Program-made: the position numbers and the translations under genes
Origin: Polaromonas glacialis
Lineage (GTDB): Bacteria > Pseudomonadota > Gammaproteobacteria > Burkholderiales > Burkholderiaceae_C
Assembly: GCF_000709345.1 (NCBI RefSeq)
Contig: NZ_KL448323.1
Location: 518,232 to 582,231, forward strand
Length of the DNA: 64,000 nucleotides
Direction: 5' to 3'
In this document: piece after piece, positions 1-7,958 of the stretch
Layout: every line of letters starts with the position of its first letter
How positions within the stretch are numbered: the stretch's first letter is position 1
Notes under the pieces: model-generated
What the model was told of the DNA's origin: nothing
Databases searched by the model: none
Seen by the model: the letters and a program-made list of their open reading frames with translations, nothing else

Positions 1-254
1 GCAAAAAACGGTCCGACAATCGCCCGCCAGTCGGCAAACGCAGCCGACTCGCGGAAATCGACGGTGTGGTTTTCCAGCGATTCCCAGCGGATTTGCAGCA
101 GGTAGCGCTCGGGGCTTTCGATGCCCTTGAAGACCTGGTAGCCCACAAATCCCCTGGCATGGGCAATCACGGTGCGAACGCCACGCTCGATGGCTTCGTC
201 AAAAGCGGCCTGCTGGCCGGGGTGGATACGGATGTCGGCAAGTTCAAGAATCAT
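1..254 (-). CDS. Antibiotic biosynthesis monooxygenase (ABM)-fold protein, cut by window edge
   Basis: The reverse strand reads ATG at 254 and stays open to the left edge, giving 84 codons of an incomplete gene. The protein begins MILELADIRIHPGQ and has the ABM dimeric alpha/beta-barrel pattern: a first strand, a helix (AAFDEAIERGVRTVI), then GFVGYQVFKGIESPERYLLQ and a WESLENHTVDFRES segment. Members of this family are small cytoplasmic dimers, either quinone or heme-type monooxygenases or proteins of unknown activity; the substrate cannot be told here. It diverges from the roadblock/PAS cluster on the plus strand, so the 228 bp between them should carry both promoters. The C-terminus lies outside the window. 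Confidence 0.8.
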   Translation of the reverse strand, partial: MILELADIRIHPGQQAAFDEAIERGVRTVIAHARGFVGYQVFKGIESPERYLLQIRWESLENHTVDFRESAAFADWRAIVGPFF

Positions 255-401
255 GAAAGCTCCGGTCAATGGGGTGATCAGCAAAGGCTTGACTCTAGCC
301 GCAAATTTCAGCTGCCATGGCTTGGCGCCCGCCAGAATCGCTGCGCCGGTCCTGAAAAATGAAAAATCCGGTGGCCTCCAGAGAACTTTTTTTAATCAGT
401 A

Positions 402-443
402 TTGATTTGTGTCAGTCGTTACGTTTGGTGTGTGCTGTTTAAT
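402..443 (+). promoter_or_regulatory. Putative FNR-type class II promoter of the roadblock/PAS cluster
   Basis: TTGAT at 402-406 and GTCAG at 411-415 are separated by 4 bases, one mismatch from the TTGAY-N4-RTCAA pattern bound by FNR/ANR-type regulators. A TTTAAT -10 hexamer at 438-443 predicts a start near 450, which puts the box centre (408.5) at about -41.5, the classic class II position. This is inferred from pattern and spacing only. A fitting GGAG ribosome site precedes the ATG at 483. Confidence 0.4.
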
Positions 444-482
444 GGTTTCAACGAATTTGGATGCATGAACACGGAGTAAATA

Positions 483-845
483 ATGCGCACAGACATGTTT
501 CAGCAGGCGCTGGAAGACTTGAACGGCTCAACCGCCGACATCGAGGCTTCGGCGCTGATTTCGACCGACGGCCTGATGATTGCCTCGGCACTGCCGCACG
601 GCATGGACGAGGACCGCATTGGCGCCATGTCGGCCGCCTTGCTGTCGCTGGGCGAGCGCACCGCCCGCGAACTGGCGCGCGGCACGCTGGCGCGGGTGCT
701 GATCCAGGGCGAGCGCGGCTACGTCATCATGAGTTCGGCGGGCCCCGAGGCCGTGCTGACGGTGCTGGCCAAGTCGAACGCCAAGCTCGGCCTGATCTTT
801 CTGGACATCAAGCGGGCCGCCGAAACGCTGTCCAAGCTGATCTAA
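483..845 (+). CDS. Roadblock/LC7 domain protein (MglB-like)
   Basis: A 120-residue protein covering one whole roadblock/LC7 domain: an N-terminal helix (MFQQALEDLNGSTADIEASALIS), the strand pair TDGLMIASALPHG, a long helix with LGERTARELARG, and the strands LARVLIQGERGYVIMSSAG followed by a final helix. Roadblock proteins in bacteria dimerise and commonly act as scaffolds or as GTPase-activating partners of small Ras-like GTPases such as MglA. No GTPase gene is visible in the window. The ATG at 483 has GGAG 7 bases upstream. It is the first gene of a cluster that continues with a PAS protein 10 bp downstream. Family call is firm, role unknown. Confidence 0.88.
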   Translation: MRTDMFQQALEDLNGSTADIEASALISTDGLMIASALPHGMDEDRIGAMSAALLSLGERTARELARGTLARVLIQGERGYVIMSSAGPEAVLTVLAKSNAKLGLIFLDIKRAAETLSKLI

Positions 846-855
846 AGGAGCCGCC

Positions 856-1368
856 ATGCAACTTTCCGACATGTCCCGGCCGACCCCAGACGCCGTCGAG
901 TCCAGCCTGACCTACACCGACGGGACCTCCCGCACGGTTTTCACCACCAGTGTGGAAGTGCCGTTTCCCGAAGGGCGGCTGATTGTTTCCCGCACCGACC
1001 TGGAAGGCATCATCACGCATGCCAACGACGCGTTTGTCGAGCTGAGCGGCTGGGAGCGGGACGAGCTGATCGGCAAGCCGCACCACATCCTGCGCCATCC
1101 CGACATGCCCAAGGCCGCGTTCAAGGGGCTGTGGGACACGGTCGCCGAGGGCAAGAAGTGGCATGGCTACGTCAAGAACCTGCGCAAGGACGGCTCTTAC
1201 TACTGGGTTTACGCCACCGCCGTTCCCAACATACGCAACGGGCAGATTGCGGGCTATACCTCGGTCCGGCGCAAGCCCTCGCGCACCCGCATCGACGAGC
1301 TGATTCCGGTGTACCGCCAGTGGCTGGAGCAGGAACAGGCCCAGGACAAAGAGAAAGCCGCACCATGA
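856..1368 (+). CDS. Aer-type PAS domain protein
   Basis: A 170-residue protein with a single PAS domain at about residues 40-145. The segment TDLEGIITHANDAFVELSGW, then ELIGKPHHILRHPDMPKAAF, a WHGYVKNLRKDGSYYWVYA block and a terminal YTSVRRKPSR are typical of the PAS domain of the aerotaxis receptor Aer, which binds FAD and reads redox state. Unlike Aer it has no membrane segment, HAMP or methyl-accepting domain, so it would be a soluble sensor that must pass its signal to a partner. It lies between the roadblock gene and a PhnD-like gene whose ATG overlaps its TGA, implying translational coupling. FAD binding is inferred from resemblance. Confidence 0.85.
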   Translation: MQLSDMSRPTPDAVESSLTYTDGTSRTVFTTSVEVPFPEGRLIVSRTDLEGIITHANDAFVELSGWERDELIGKPHHILRHPDMPKAAFKGLWDTVAEGKKWHGYVKNLRKDGSYYWVYATAVPNIRNGQIAGYTSVRRKPSRTRIDELIPVYRQWLEQEQAQDKEKAAP

Positions 1369-2114
1369 CCCTCAATTTCCTGATCGCCCCCGATTTTTCG
1401 CCCGAGCGTTTTGCCGGCTGGCACATGCTCAACACCCTGCTGCAGCGCCGCTCCGGCATCAGGCTGCACCTGCTGACCCCGGCCAGCCCGCCGGAACAAT
1501 CCAGCCTGCTTGCCGGGGGCAACGTTGACCTGGTCTATGCCAACCCCTTCGACGCCGTAGACATGATCCGCCAGCAGGGGTACGTGCCGTTCGCCCGGCC
1601 AGCCGGGAAGTCTGACGAGATGGTGATTGCCACCGCTGCCGAATCGGCCTTGCAACGGCTGGAGGACCTCCGGCCCGGCAGCCGAATTGCACTGACCGAC
1701 AACAAGGATGTCAAGCTGATCGGCTTGCGCCTGCTGGAGCCGGCCGACCTGACGGAGGCTCTGATCGAATGGGTGCCGGTGGACAGTTTTCAGGCGGCGG
1801 CGCGCCTGACGATCAAAGGCGAGGTGCAGGCCGGGTTTTTCCTGGCCGAAGCCTATGCGTCGCTGACACGCATGACCCGCAGCCAGCTGCGCGTGCTGGT
1901 GGAAAGCCGCATCAGCGACATCTCGCATGTGGTGCTGGCCCATCCGCGCATGGCCGGCGACCTGCCGCGCGTCAGCCAGGCCTTGCTCGGTATCGGCAGC
2001 GAGCCGGCCGACCGCGACGTGCTCGACGCGCTGGGCCTTCCCAAGGGGTTTGAACCCATGAGCCAGGAAGACGCGGAATTCATGATCGATCTGATGGACA
2101 CACTTCTTGACTGA
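1365..2114 (+). CDS. PhnD-like periplasmic-binding-fold protein without signal peptide
   Basis: The ATG at 1365 overlaps the PAS gene stop (ATGA), giving 249 residues; the same frame is open further upstream but that would run through the PAS gene. The protein resembles phosphate/phosphonate substrate-binding proteins of the PhnD type (MTLNFLIAPDFSPERFAGWHM, then DLVYANPFDAVDMI, IALTDNKDVKLIGLRLLEP, EVQAGFFLAEAY). Such proteins normally carry an export signal and serve an ABC transporter. This one starts straight into the first beta strand, has no signal peptide or lipobox, and has no transporter genes nearby. It may therefore act as a cytoplasmic ligand-sensing module next to the PAS and roadblock proteins (inference). 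Confidence 0.78.
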   Translation: MTLNFLIAPDFSPERFAGWHMLNTLLQRRSGIRLHLLTPASPPEQSSLLAGGNVDLVYANPFDAVDMIRQQGYVPFARPAGKSDEMVIATAAESALQRLEDLRPGSRIALTDNKDVKLIGLRLLEPADLTEALIEWVPVDSFQAAARLTIKGEVQAGFFLAEAYASLTRMTRSQLRVLVESRISDISHVVLAHPRMAGDLPRVSQALLGIGSEPADRDVLDALGLPKGFEPMSQEDAEFMIDLMDTLLD

Positions 2115-2709
2115 GCGCGCGCAAACGGCTGGCGCGGGGCCCGGCCCCCGAGTCGCCCGGCTGGCGGCAAGGCGGCATGCGCGGCGCATGCTGCGCGTTC
2201 CGGGCGACCCGGACGCCCACATGGCGCGTCTGCAGGCCACGCTCGAACTGCCCGGCGCCGAACCAGTGCAGGGGGCGCTGGCCGATCTGTTCGGTAGTTT
2301 CGGCACGCCACACGCAACGCTCAAGCGCACCGCCCTGCACCTGGCGAAAGGTCGGCTTTCGGCCCATGCGGCCCGCTGGTTCGAGGCGCAGCTCGACCAG
2401 GCGCCTTTGCCCGCCATCAACCCCCTGGCCACGCGATGGAGCGTGCTGGCCCATCCTTCGGCCGACATTTCCACCCGCGCGCGGCGCTGCAGCGTGGACG
2501 ATTCACGCCTGTTGGCCGGGCAGGCGGTGCTGGCCTTCGAGGCCCGGAACCAGACGGCCCAAAACGAATTCCTGCACCACTGCGTGACCTGCCATGACAA
2601 CCTGGCCTTCATGCTGGCGCGGCGTGCATTGCGCCAGTCGGGCGCGGCCCTGCCCGCAGACTGGGAAGCGGTGAGCCTGCAACTCGAACAACCCCGGGAG
2701 ACGACATGA
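2107..2709 (+). CDS. Unknown 200-residue protein with a CxxCH motif
   Basis: I do not recognise a family. The ATG at 2107 overlaps the end of the PhnD-like gene by 8 bases, and the stop overlaps the next ATG (ATGA at 2706), so it is embedded in the cluster. The N-terminus is rich in Arg and Ala (positions 1-30) without a membrane segment; the middle looks helical. Residues 159-163 read CVTCH, preceded by HH, which matches a c-type heme attachment motif but could equally be a metal site, because no export signal is present for heme attachment in the periplasm. Function unknown. Confidence 0.65.
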   Translation: MTERAQTAGAGPGPRVARLAARRHARRMLRVPGDPDAHMARLQATLELPGAEPVQGALADLFGSFGTPHATLKRTALHLAKGRLSAHAARWFEAQLDQAPLPAINPLATRWSVLAHPSADISTRARRCSVDDSRLLAGQAVLAFEARNQTAQNEFLHHCVTCHDNLAFMLARRALRQSGAALPADWEAVSLQLEQPRETT

Positions 2710-3596
2710 ACATCGCACTGGCCGGCCTGACGGCCCGAGAAGAAGTGGCTCTGGGCATGCTGGTGGGCAAGTCACTGCCCGGCTGGCAGTGCCTGCCGGC
2801 CACGGACGGACCCGGGGCGCCCCTGCCACCGGCGGAGCTTTACGTGGTCGATCTGGCGGGCAGGGGCATGGCGCGCTGGACCGATGCGGCGCAAGATGAA
2901 CTGCTCAAGGCGCTCGGCGGCGCGCCCGCCGTGCTGGTAGCGCCCGCTTTTGACCAGACCTGGTCGGCGCTGGGCCCCCATTGCAGCCAAAGCCAGCCTT
3001 TGGTGCTGTTGAACAAGCCCTACGGCGTCGAAGCCATGCGGGCTGCGCTCCAGCAGGCGGCGGCCGGCCGGACCGCTCCGGCAAGATCAACGGCCATGAA
3101 GCCAGCAGCACCTGACAGGGTGCGCACAGCCCAAGCCCGCCCGTCTTCGCGGCCATTGCTCCCCGTGGAGCCTGCCCAGACCTTGCCGACTGGCACCATG
3201 GCGCTGCCTGATGCCGTTGAACGGCCGCCGCTGGCTGCGCCTGCCTTGGTGGAGGGCACGCTGGCTTCCAGCGAATTCCAGGCACGTATGGCCGCCTTGC
3301 CCGGAATGCCGCTTTTCCTGCGAAGGCTGGCCGAATCCCTGGCGCAGCAGCAGCCTTTTGAGCTGCGGATATCGTTCGTCAACCGGATGATCTTTCATCC
3401 CGGCGAGCAATGGGCGGCAAGCAACACGCCCGCGCCGGTGCTCGAACAACTGTGCAAGGACGACGAACTGGCCTCAAGCATCGAAATCGACGCAATTGAC
3501 AGCCGGGATGCCCGGGCGCGCGCTGCGCGACTGGACATTCCCGCGCAGCCGCTGCAAGCCTTGCTGTGGAAGCTGGTCCAACTCCTTCCAGGCTGA
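2706..3596 (+). CDS. Unknown 296-residue two-part protein
   Basis: It starts in an ATGA overlap with the previous gene. The first 115 residues look like an alpha/beta domain reminiscent of a degenerate response-regulator receiver (LYVVDLAGRG as a strand with an aspartate, later QPLVLLNKPYGVEAMRAALQQA resembling the KP-containing last strand and helix of receivers). A Pro/Ala-rich linker spans about 120-180. The last 110 residues form a second unrecognised domain (SSEFQARMAALPGMPLFLRR, later FVNRMIFHPGEQW). The receiver resemblance is weak and the usual acidic cluster is not clear. Its place in the cluster suggests it takes part in the same sensory system. Confidence 0.6.
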   Translation: MNIALAGLTAREEVALGMLVGKSLPGWQCLPATDGPGAPLPPAELYVVDLAGRGMARWTDAAQDELLKALGGAPAVLVAPAFDQTWSALGPHCSQSQPLVLLNKPYGVEAMRAALQQAAAGRTAPARSTAMKPAAPDRVRTAQARPSSRPLLPVEPAQTLPTGTMALPDAVERPPLAAPALVEGTLASSEFQARMAALPGMPLFLRRLAESLAQQQPFELRISFVNRMIFHPGEQWAASNTPAPVLEQLCKDDELASSIEIDAIDSRDARARAARLDIPAQPLQALLWKLVQLLPG

Positions 3597-3664
3597 AAGG
3601 CCTGAACCTGCCGCGGGCTTGCCGCAAAAACTTTTTCAAACAACCACTTTGTCGAGCAAATGCC

Positions 3665-4282
3665 ATGACCCTGACTGCATCCGAATGCTTCATGCTGACG
3701 CCCGCCGGCGTGCTGCGTGCGTTTGCCCGAAAAACACCCGATGACACCGCCGCCGCCCTGCAAAGTCTGCTGGCCGGCGAGCATTCACTAAGTCTGGCCG
3801 CCTGGACCGCCACCGAGCCAGCCGCGCCCGGTCTGCTGGCCGGCGCGCTTGAAAACGGCTGGGTGCAGGCACTGCCCGGATCGCTTCAGGGTCCCGATGC
3901 CAGGCTGGACGATTTTTTGCAGCATGTGATTGCCTCGCTGTCGGGCGAGCGCCGCGCCGTGCTGGCGTCTGAAGGTGGCTTCTGCCTGGGCCGCGCCGGC
4001 GTCGGCCAGGACGAGGCCGAACTGCTCTGCGCTGCCGCTGCCGACTATTCGGATTTTGCGGCGCGGCAGGCGCGGCGCGGCTGGGACGGCGCCACGCGCT
4101 ATGTGTCGTTTCACAGCGACCCGGAATTTTTGCTGCCAGACCAGGCCTTTCTGCCCTTCTGGGTGGACGGTGCGGGTTACTGGCTGATCCTGATGGGCGA
4201 ACCGCTGCTGAACAATCCGGCGCTGGTCGAACTGCTCTGGAGCATCAAGCAGGCCGGCACCCGCTTTGCCGCCATCGGCTGA
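3665..4282 (+). CDS. Unknown 205-residue protein with roadblock-like C-terminal half
   Basis: The ATG at 3665 was chosen because the frame upstream runs back into the preceding gene. The C-terminal half, from about residue 90, has a roadblock/LC7-like order: a helix with DDFLQHVIASLSGERRAV, strands LASEGGFCLGRAGVGQDEAE, a helix AADYSDFAARQARRGWDG, then strands and a closing helix (NPALVELLWSIKQAGTRF). The N-terminal half (LTPAGVLRAFARKTPDDTAAALQSLLAG) is not recognised. The cluster would thus begin and end with roadblock-type proteins, which could pair. The gap to the previous gene is 68 bp. The assignment is from my own pattern reading, so moderate. Confidence 0.6.
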   Translation: MTLTASECFMLTPAGVLRAFARKTPDDTAAALQSLLAGEHSLSLAAWTATEPAAPGLLAGALENGWVQALPGSLQGPDARLDDFLQHVIASLSGERRAVLASEGGFCLGRAGVGQDEAELLCAAAADYSDFAARQARRGWDGATRYVSFHSDPEFLLPDQAFLPFWVDGAGYWLILMGEPLLNNPALVELLWSIKQAGTRFAAIG

Positions 4283-4371
4283 CTGGCGGGCCTGTCTTCG
4301 CGCCAACGGCCAGGCAACCCTCCGCGCAGCCGAAAAAGCAGGGAACGCAATCCCGGTTTATGCTTTCGGCC

Positions 4372-5010
4372 ATGAAGCTGCACAACTATTTCCGTTCTTC
4401 GGCATCATTTCGGGTGCGCATCGCGCTGGAACTCAAGGGCCTGGCTTACGACTACATCGCGGTCCAGCTCACCCGGGGCGAGCATATGAAAGAGCCCTAT
4501 GCGGCGCTTTCCGCTGATGGCCTGGTGCCGCTGCTCGAGGTGCAGGGCGAGAAGCTGTCGCAGTCGATGGCCATCATCGAATACCTTGACGAAATGCATC
4601 CCGCGCCCGCTCTGCTGCCCGCCGACGCGCTGGGCCGCGCCAAGGTGCGGGCACTGGCGCAGTCGATTGCCTGCGAAATTCATCCCCTCAACAACCTGCG
4701 CGTCCTGAAGTATCTGGTGGGCGAGCTGCATGTGGCGGACGAGGAAAAAAACAAATGGTATCGCCACTGGTGCAGGCAGGGGCTGGAGGCCTTCGAGCGC
4801 CAGCTTGCCCGCCTGCCCGCCTCTGGCTATTGCTACGGCGACACGCCAACGCTGGCCGACTGCTGCCTGGTGCCGCAGATTTTCAATGCCGAACGTTTCG
4901 AGGTGAGTTTTGACAGCCTGCCGCTCACCATGGCTGCCTATCATGCGTGCATGGCGCTGCCAGCCTTCCAGAAGGCGCAGCCGTCAGCCTGTCCTGACAG
5001 TCGGGCTTGA
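4372..5010 (+). CDS. maiA: Maleylacetoacetate isomerase (glutathione transferase family, zeta class)
   Basis: A 212-residue protein. The N-terminal thioredoxin-like domain has the zeta-class signature SSASFRVRIALELKG at about residues 7-21 with the glutathione-activating serines; QSMAIIEYLDEMHP is the conserved glutathione-binding SxAI segment. The C-terminal helical domain carries NNLRVLKYL and YCYGDTPTLADCCLVPQ. It isomerises maleylacetoacetate or maleylpyruvate to the fumaryl form in tyrosine/homogentisate or gentisate breakdown. The ATG at 4372 fits the family start MKLHNYF better than the ATG 12 bases upstream. The stop overlaps the next start. No other aromatic degradation gene is beside it, so the substrate is not settled. 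Confidence 0.9.
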   Translation: MKLHNYFRSSASFRVRIALELKGLAYDYIAVQLTRGEHMKEPYAALSADGLVPLLEVQGEKLSQSMAIIEYLDEMHPAPALLPADALGRAKVRALAQSIACEIHPLNNLRVLKYLVGELHVADEEKNKWYRHWCRQGLEAFERQLARLPASGYCYGDTPTLADCCLVPQIFNAERFEVSFDSLPLTMAAYHACMALPAFQKAQPSACPDSRA

Positions 5011-5843
5011 ACTTGTACAGCCGTTTTCATCCCGACTGGCTGGTCCCGGACTGGCCTGCGCCGGCTAGCGTCAGGGCGGTGTTCACCACCCGCGCCGGCG
5101 GCGTGTCGGCCGTGCCGTTCGACGCCATGAACCTGGGCAGCCATGTGGGCGACATGCCGGCATCGGTGGATGCCAACCGCCATCTGCTGAAGATGGCCAC
5201 GGGCGCCGAGCGCGCAGTCTTCTTCAACCAGGTGCATGGCGTCCGGGTGGAACTGCTGGACCCGGACACGCCCGACGGCCAGCTTGCGGATGCCTGCGTC
5301 ACGGTGCATCGCCAGCTCGCCTGCACCGTCATGGTGGCCGACTGCCTGCCGGTGCTGCTGACCTCCCTGGACGGCAAAAAGGTCGCCGCGGCCCATGCCG
5401 GCTGGCGGGGGCTGGCCGGCAGTGCTGATGCCGCAGGGCAGGGCGTCATCGAGTCGGTTTTTGAGTCTTTTAGTTCGCTTGCGCAATACGGGCATGCGCA
5501 GGCAGCTACAAAAATAATAGCTTGGCTGGGCCCGTGCATCGGGCCTGCGGCGTTCGAGGTGGGCGATGAGGTCAGGGCTGCGTTTGCAGCGCGGCAGCCG
5601 CAAGCTGCGCGTTGCTTCACCACCATCGGGCCGGGCAAATACCTGGCCGACCTGCCAGCCCTGGCCCGCCTTCGGTTGCAGGCGCTGGGTATCACGCAGG
5701 TTTATGGAAACGACGGCAGCGCGCCTTGGTGTACGGTGGCCAATCCGTCAAGATTTTTTTCCCACCGGCGCGATGCCGGCATCCCGGGCAATGGCTTCGC
5801 CACCACCGGGCGCATGGCTGCCTGCATCTGGCTCGACGGCTGA
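5007..5843 (+). CDS. pgeF: Polyphenol oxidase/purine nucleoside phosphorylase family protein (YfiH/PgeF)
   Basis: A 278-residue member of the YfiH (laccase-domain) family. Conserved zinc-site segments are NQVHGVRV (His), ADCLPVLL (Cys) and AAHAGWRGLAGS (His). YfiH proteins have been linked to nucleoside phosphorolysis and to editing of peptidoglycan precursors. The start is uncertain: TTG at 5007 overlaps the maiA stop and another TTG lies at 5013; no ATG fits. An insert of roughly ten residues (about 155-168) sits just before the family block AWLGPCIGPAAFEVG; its DNA matches a repeat also found between phaA and phaB. The 3' end overlaps a convergent small gene by 96 bp. Confidence 0.88.
   Translation: MNLYSRFHPDWLVPDWPAPASVRAVFTTRAGGVSAVPFDAMNLGSHVGDMPASVDANRHLLKMATGAERAVFFNQVHGVRVELLDPDTPDGQLADACVTVHRQLACTVMVADCLPVLLTSLDGKKVAAAHAGWRGLAGSADAAGQGVIESVFESFSSLAQYGHAQAATKIIAWLGPCIGPAAFEVGDEVRAAFAARQPQAARCFTTIGPGKYLADLPALARLRLQALGITQVYGNDGSAPWCTVANPSRFFSHRRDAGIPGNGFATTGRMAACIWLDG
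5476..5521. repeat. Short interspersed repeat, copy 1 (inside pgeF)
   Basis: CGCTTGC, then GGGCATGCGCAGG, then an AGCTA...TAATAGCT palindromic end. The same order, CGCTTGC - GGGCGTG - GCAGCTA - TAATAGC, occurs at 9267-9306. This copy lies in frame inside pgeF and is visibly AT-richer than its surroundings. Confidence 0.55.
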
Positions 5844-6089
5844 AGCAGTGGCCGGATTCGCCACCTGGCCGGCGGAGGCCAGATGGCTTGCCCGCGCCTC
5901 GGCCTCGCGCTTTTTGATTGCCTTGTTGCGCGCAGGCGCGCCCATCAGGTAAACCACCAATATCACCGGACCCACGCCATAGAGTAAAAGGGTGACCAAT
6001 GCGCCCAGGACGGTTCCATTGATGCTCGCGGCTTCGGCGGCGCTCATCATCAGCACGACATACATCCACGCTATAACGACCAAATACAT
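5748..6089 (-). CDS. Small membrane protein of unknown function
   Basis: A 113-residue protein on the reverse strand. Residues 1-20 (YLVVIAWMYVVLMMSAAEA) and about 24-48 (NGTVLGALVTLLLYGVGPVILVVYL) form two hydrophobic segments, followed by a basic stretch (ARNKAIKKREAEAR) and a soluble tail of about 55 residues. The layout suggests two transmembrane helices with a cytoplasmic C-terminal tail. It converges on pgeF and overlaps its last 96 bp in antisense, which is unusual but possible; a later stop shared by neither gene would avoid it. I know no function. The coding call rests on the clean hydrophobic pattern. Confidence 0.65.
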   Translation of the reverse strand: MYLVVIAWMYVVLMMSAAEAASINGTVLGALVTLLLYGVGPVILVVYLMGAPARNKAIKKREAEARASHLASAGQVANPATASAVEPDAGSHAPGGGEAIARDAGIAPVGKKS

Positions 6090-6191
6090 AGTGAGTTCAT
6101 GCTTTCTTGTCAGGATCTAAAAAGTAATTGATAGGATACTGGCAGCAGCAGATGGCGTTTGCCAAGACATTGCATAACCGAGGAGACACGG

Positions 6192-7958
6192 ATGAATTCT
6201 GAACTGAACTGGACACAGGCGACTCAACAAATGCAGGAAACCCTTGGAGAAGGGATCAAGCAGGTGATGTCGTCCTTTGGGGCTGGGACCGCGCCCGGCT
6301 TTCCAGCGATGGACCTGTCGGCGTTCAAGTCCATGGCGCCTTCTTCCCAGCCGTCCATCACGTTCGAGCCCTCCAAGCTCCTTGAGCTTCAGCAGCGCTA
6401 CATTGCCGGCGCATCGGCGCTCTGGAACCAGGGATTGCACGCAGGCGACGAGGCCGCGACCCCGGCCGACCGGCGTTTCTCCGATCCCGCCTGGCAGGCC
6501 AGCCCGGTGTCCAAATTCCTGGCCTCGGCTTACCAACTCAACGCCACCACCCTGATGAGTCTGGCCGAAGCCGTCGAAAGCGACGCCAAGACCAAGGCGC
6601 GGCTGCGTTTCGCGGTCGAGCAGTGGATGGCAGCTTCAGCACCCAGCAACTTTCTGGCGCTCAATGCCGAAGCGCAGAAAAAAGCCATCGAAACCCGGGG
6701 CGAAAGCATCGCCAAGGGCCTGGCGAACATGCTTCACGACATGAAGCAGGGCCATGTGTCGATGACTGACGAAAGTATCTTCGAGGTCGGAAAAAACGTC
6801 GCCACCACCGAAGGCGCCGTGGTGTTCGAGAACGAGTATTTCCAGCTGCTCGAATACAAGCCGCTGACGGAACAGGTATTTGAAAAGCCTTTCCTGATGG
6901 TCCCGCCCTGCATCAACAAGTTCTACATCCTCGACCTGCAGCCTGAAAATTCCCTGATTCGCTATGCCACGGCCCAGGGTCACCGGACCTTCGTGATGAG
7001 CTGGCGCAATCCGGACCAGTCCATGGCTGGCAAGACCTGGGACGACTACATCGAGAACGCGCCCATCAAGGCGATTGAAGTAGTGCGCGAGATCACCGGC
7101 GCCGACACCATCAACGCCCTGGGTTTCTGTGTCGGCGGCACGATCCTGAGCACGGCGCTGGCGGTGCTGGCAGCACGCGGCGAAAAACCGGTGGAAAGCG
7201 TCACGCTGCTGACGTCGCTGCTGGACTTCAGCGACACCGGCATCCTGGACATCTTCATTGACGAAACGTCGGTCAAGTACCGTGAAGCCGAAATGGGCAA
7301 GGGCGGCTTGCTCAAGGGCAAGGACCTGGCGTCCACCTTCAGCTTTTTGCGCCCGAACGACCTGGTCTGGAACTATGTGGTCGGCAACTACCTCAAGGGC
7401 GAAACCCCGCCGCCGTTTGACCTGCTCTACTGGAACAGCGATTCGACCAACCTGCCAGGACCGTTCTATGCCTGGTACCTGCGCAATACCTATTTCGAAA
7501 ACAACCTGATCAAGCCCGGAAAAATGGTTGTGTGTGGCGAAAAGGTCGATCTCGGCAAGCTCGACATGCCGTTCTACCTTTATGGCTCGCGCGAAGACCA
7601 TATCGTGCCGATTGGCGGCGCCTATGCGTCAACCCAGGTTCTGCCGGGCAAAAAGCGCTTTGTGATGGGGGCGTCCGGCCATATTGCCGGCGTGATCAAT
7701 CCGCCTGCCAAAAAGAAGCGCAGCTACTGGACCAATGACCAGCTGGCGTCCAGCCGTACGGCTGGCGATAAATACCCCGCGTCGCAGGAAGACTGGCAAA
7801 AAAATGCCACCGAGCATGCCGGCAGCTGGTGGCCTGACTGGTCCGACTGGCTGCAGAGCCAAGCCGGCAAGCAGATAGCGGCACCCAAAACCTATGGCAG
7901 CCGCAAGTTCAAGACCATCGAACCCGCACCCGGCCGCTACGTCAAGGCCAAGGCCTGA
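6192..7958 (+). CDS. phaC: Class I poly(3-hydroxyalkanoate) synthase
   Basis: The ATG at 6192 follows AGGAG with 6-base spacing, giving 588 residues, the usual length of class I synthases; an in-frame start 33 bases upstream lacks such a site. The N-terminal PhaC domain is followed by an alpha/beta-hydrolase domain. The lipase-like box GFCVGG places the catalytic Cys at about residue 313; the Asp lies in YGSREDHIVP and the His in MGASGHIAGVINPP. The enzyme polymerises (R)-3-hydroxyacyl-CoA into storage granules in the cytoplasm. It heads the phaC-phaA-phaB order that makes poly(3-hydroxybutyrate) from acetyl-CoA. No phasin or phaR gene follows in this window. Confidence 0.97.
   Translation: MNSELNWTQATQQMQETLGEGIKQVMSSFGAGTAPGFPAMDLSAFKSMAPSSQPSITFEPSKLLELQQRYIAGASALWNQGLHAGDEAATPADRRFSDPAWQASPVSKFLASAYQLNATTLMSLAEAVESDAKTKARLRFAVEQWMAASAPSNFLALNAEAQKKAIETRGESIAKGLANMLHDMKQGHVSMTDESIFEVGKNVATTEGAVVFENEYFQLLEYKPLTEQVFEKPFLMVPPCINKFYILDLQPENSLIRYATAQGHRTFVMSWRNPDQSMAGKTWDDYIENAPIKAIEVVREITGADTINALGFCVGGTILSTALAVLAARGEKPVESVTLLTSLLDFSDTGILDIFIDETSVKYREAEMGKGGLLKGKDLASTFSFLRPNDLVWNYVVGNYLKGETPPPFDLLYWNSDSTNLPGPFYAWYLRNTYFENNLIKPGKMVVCGEKVDLGKLDMPFYLYGSREDHIVPIGGAYASTQVLPGKKRFVMGASGHIAGVINPPAKKKRSYWTNDQLASSRTAGDKYPASQEDWQKNATEHAGSWWPDWSDWLQSQAGKQIAAPKTYGSRKFKTIEPAPGRYVKAKA

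Noticed and set aside
1254..2612. A 452-codon open frame on the minus strand
   Set aside because: It lies opposite the PhnD-like and following genes, has no family resemblance, and arises from high-GC antisense reading.
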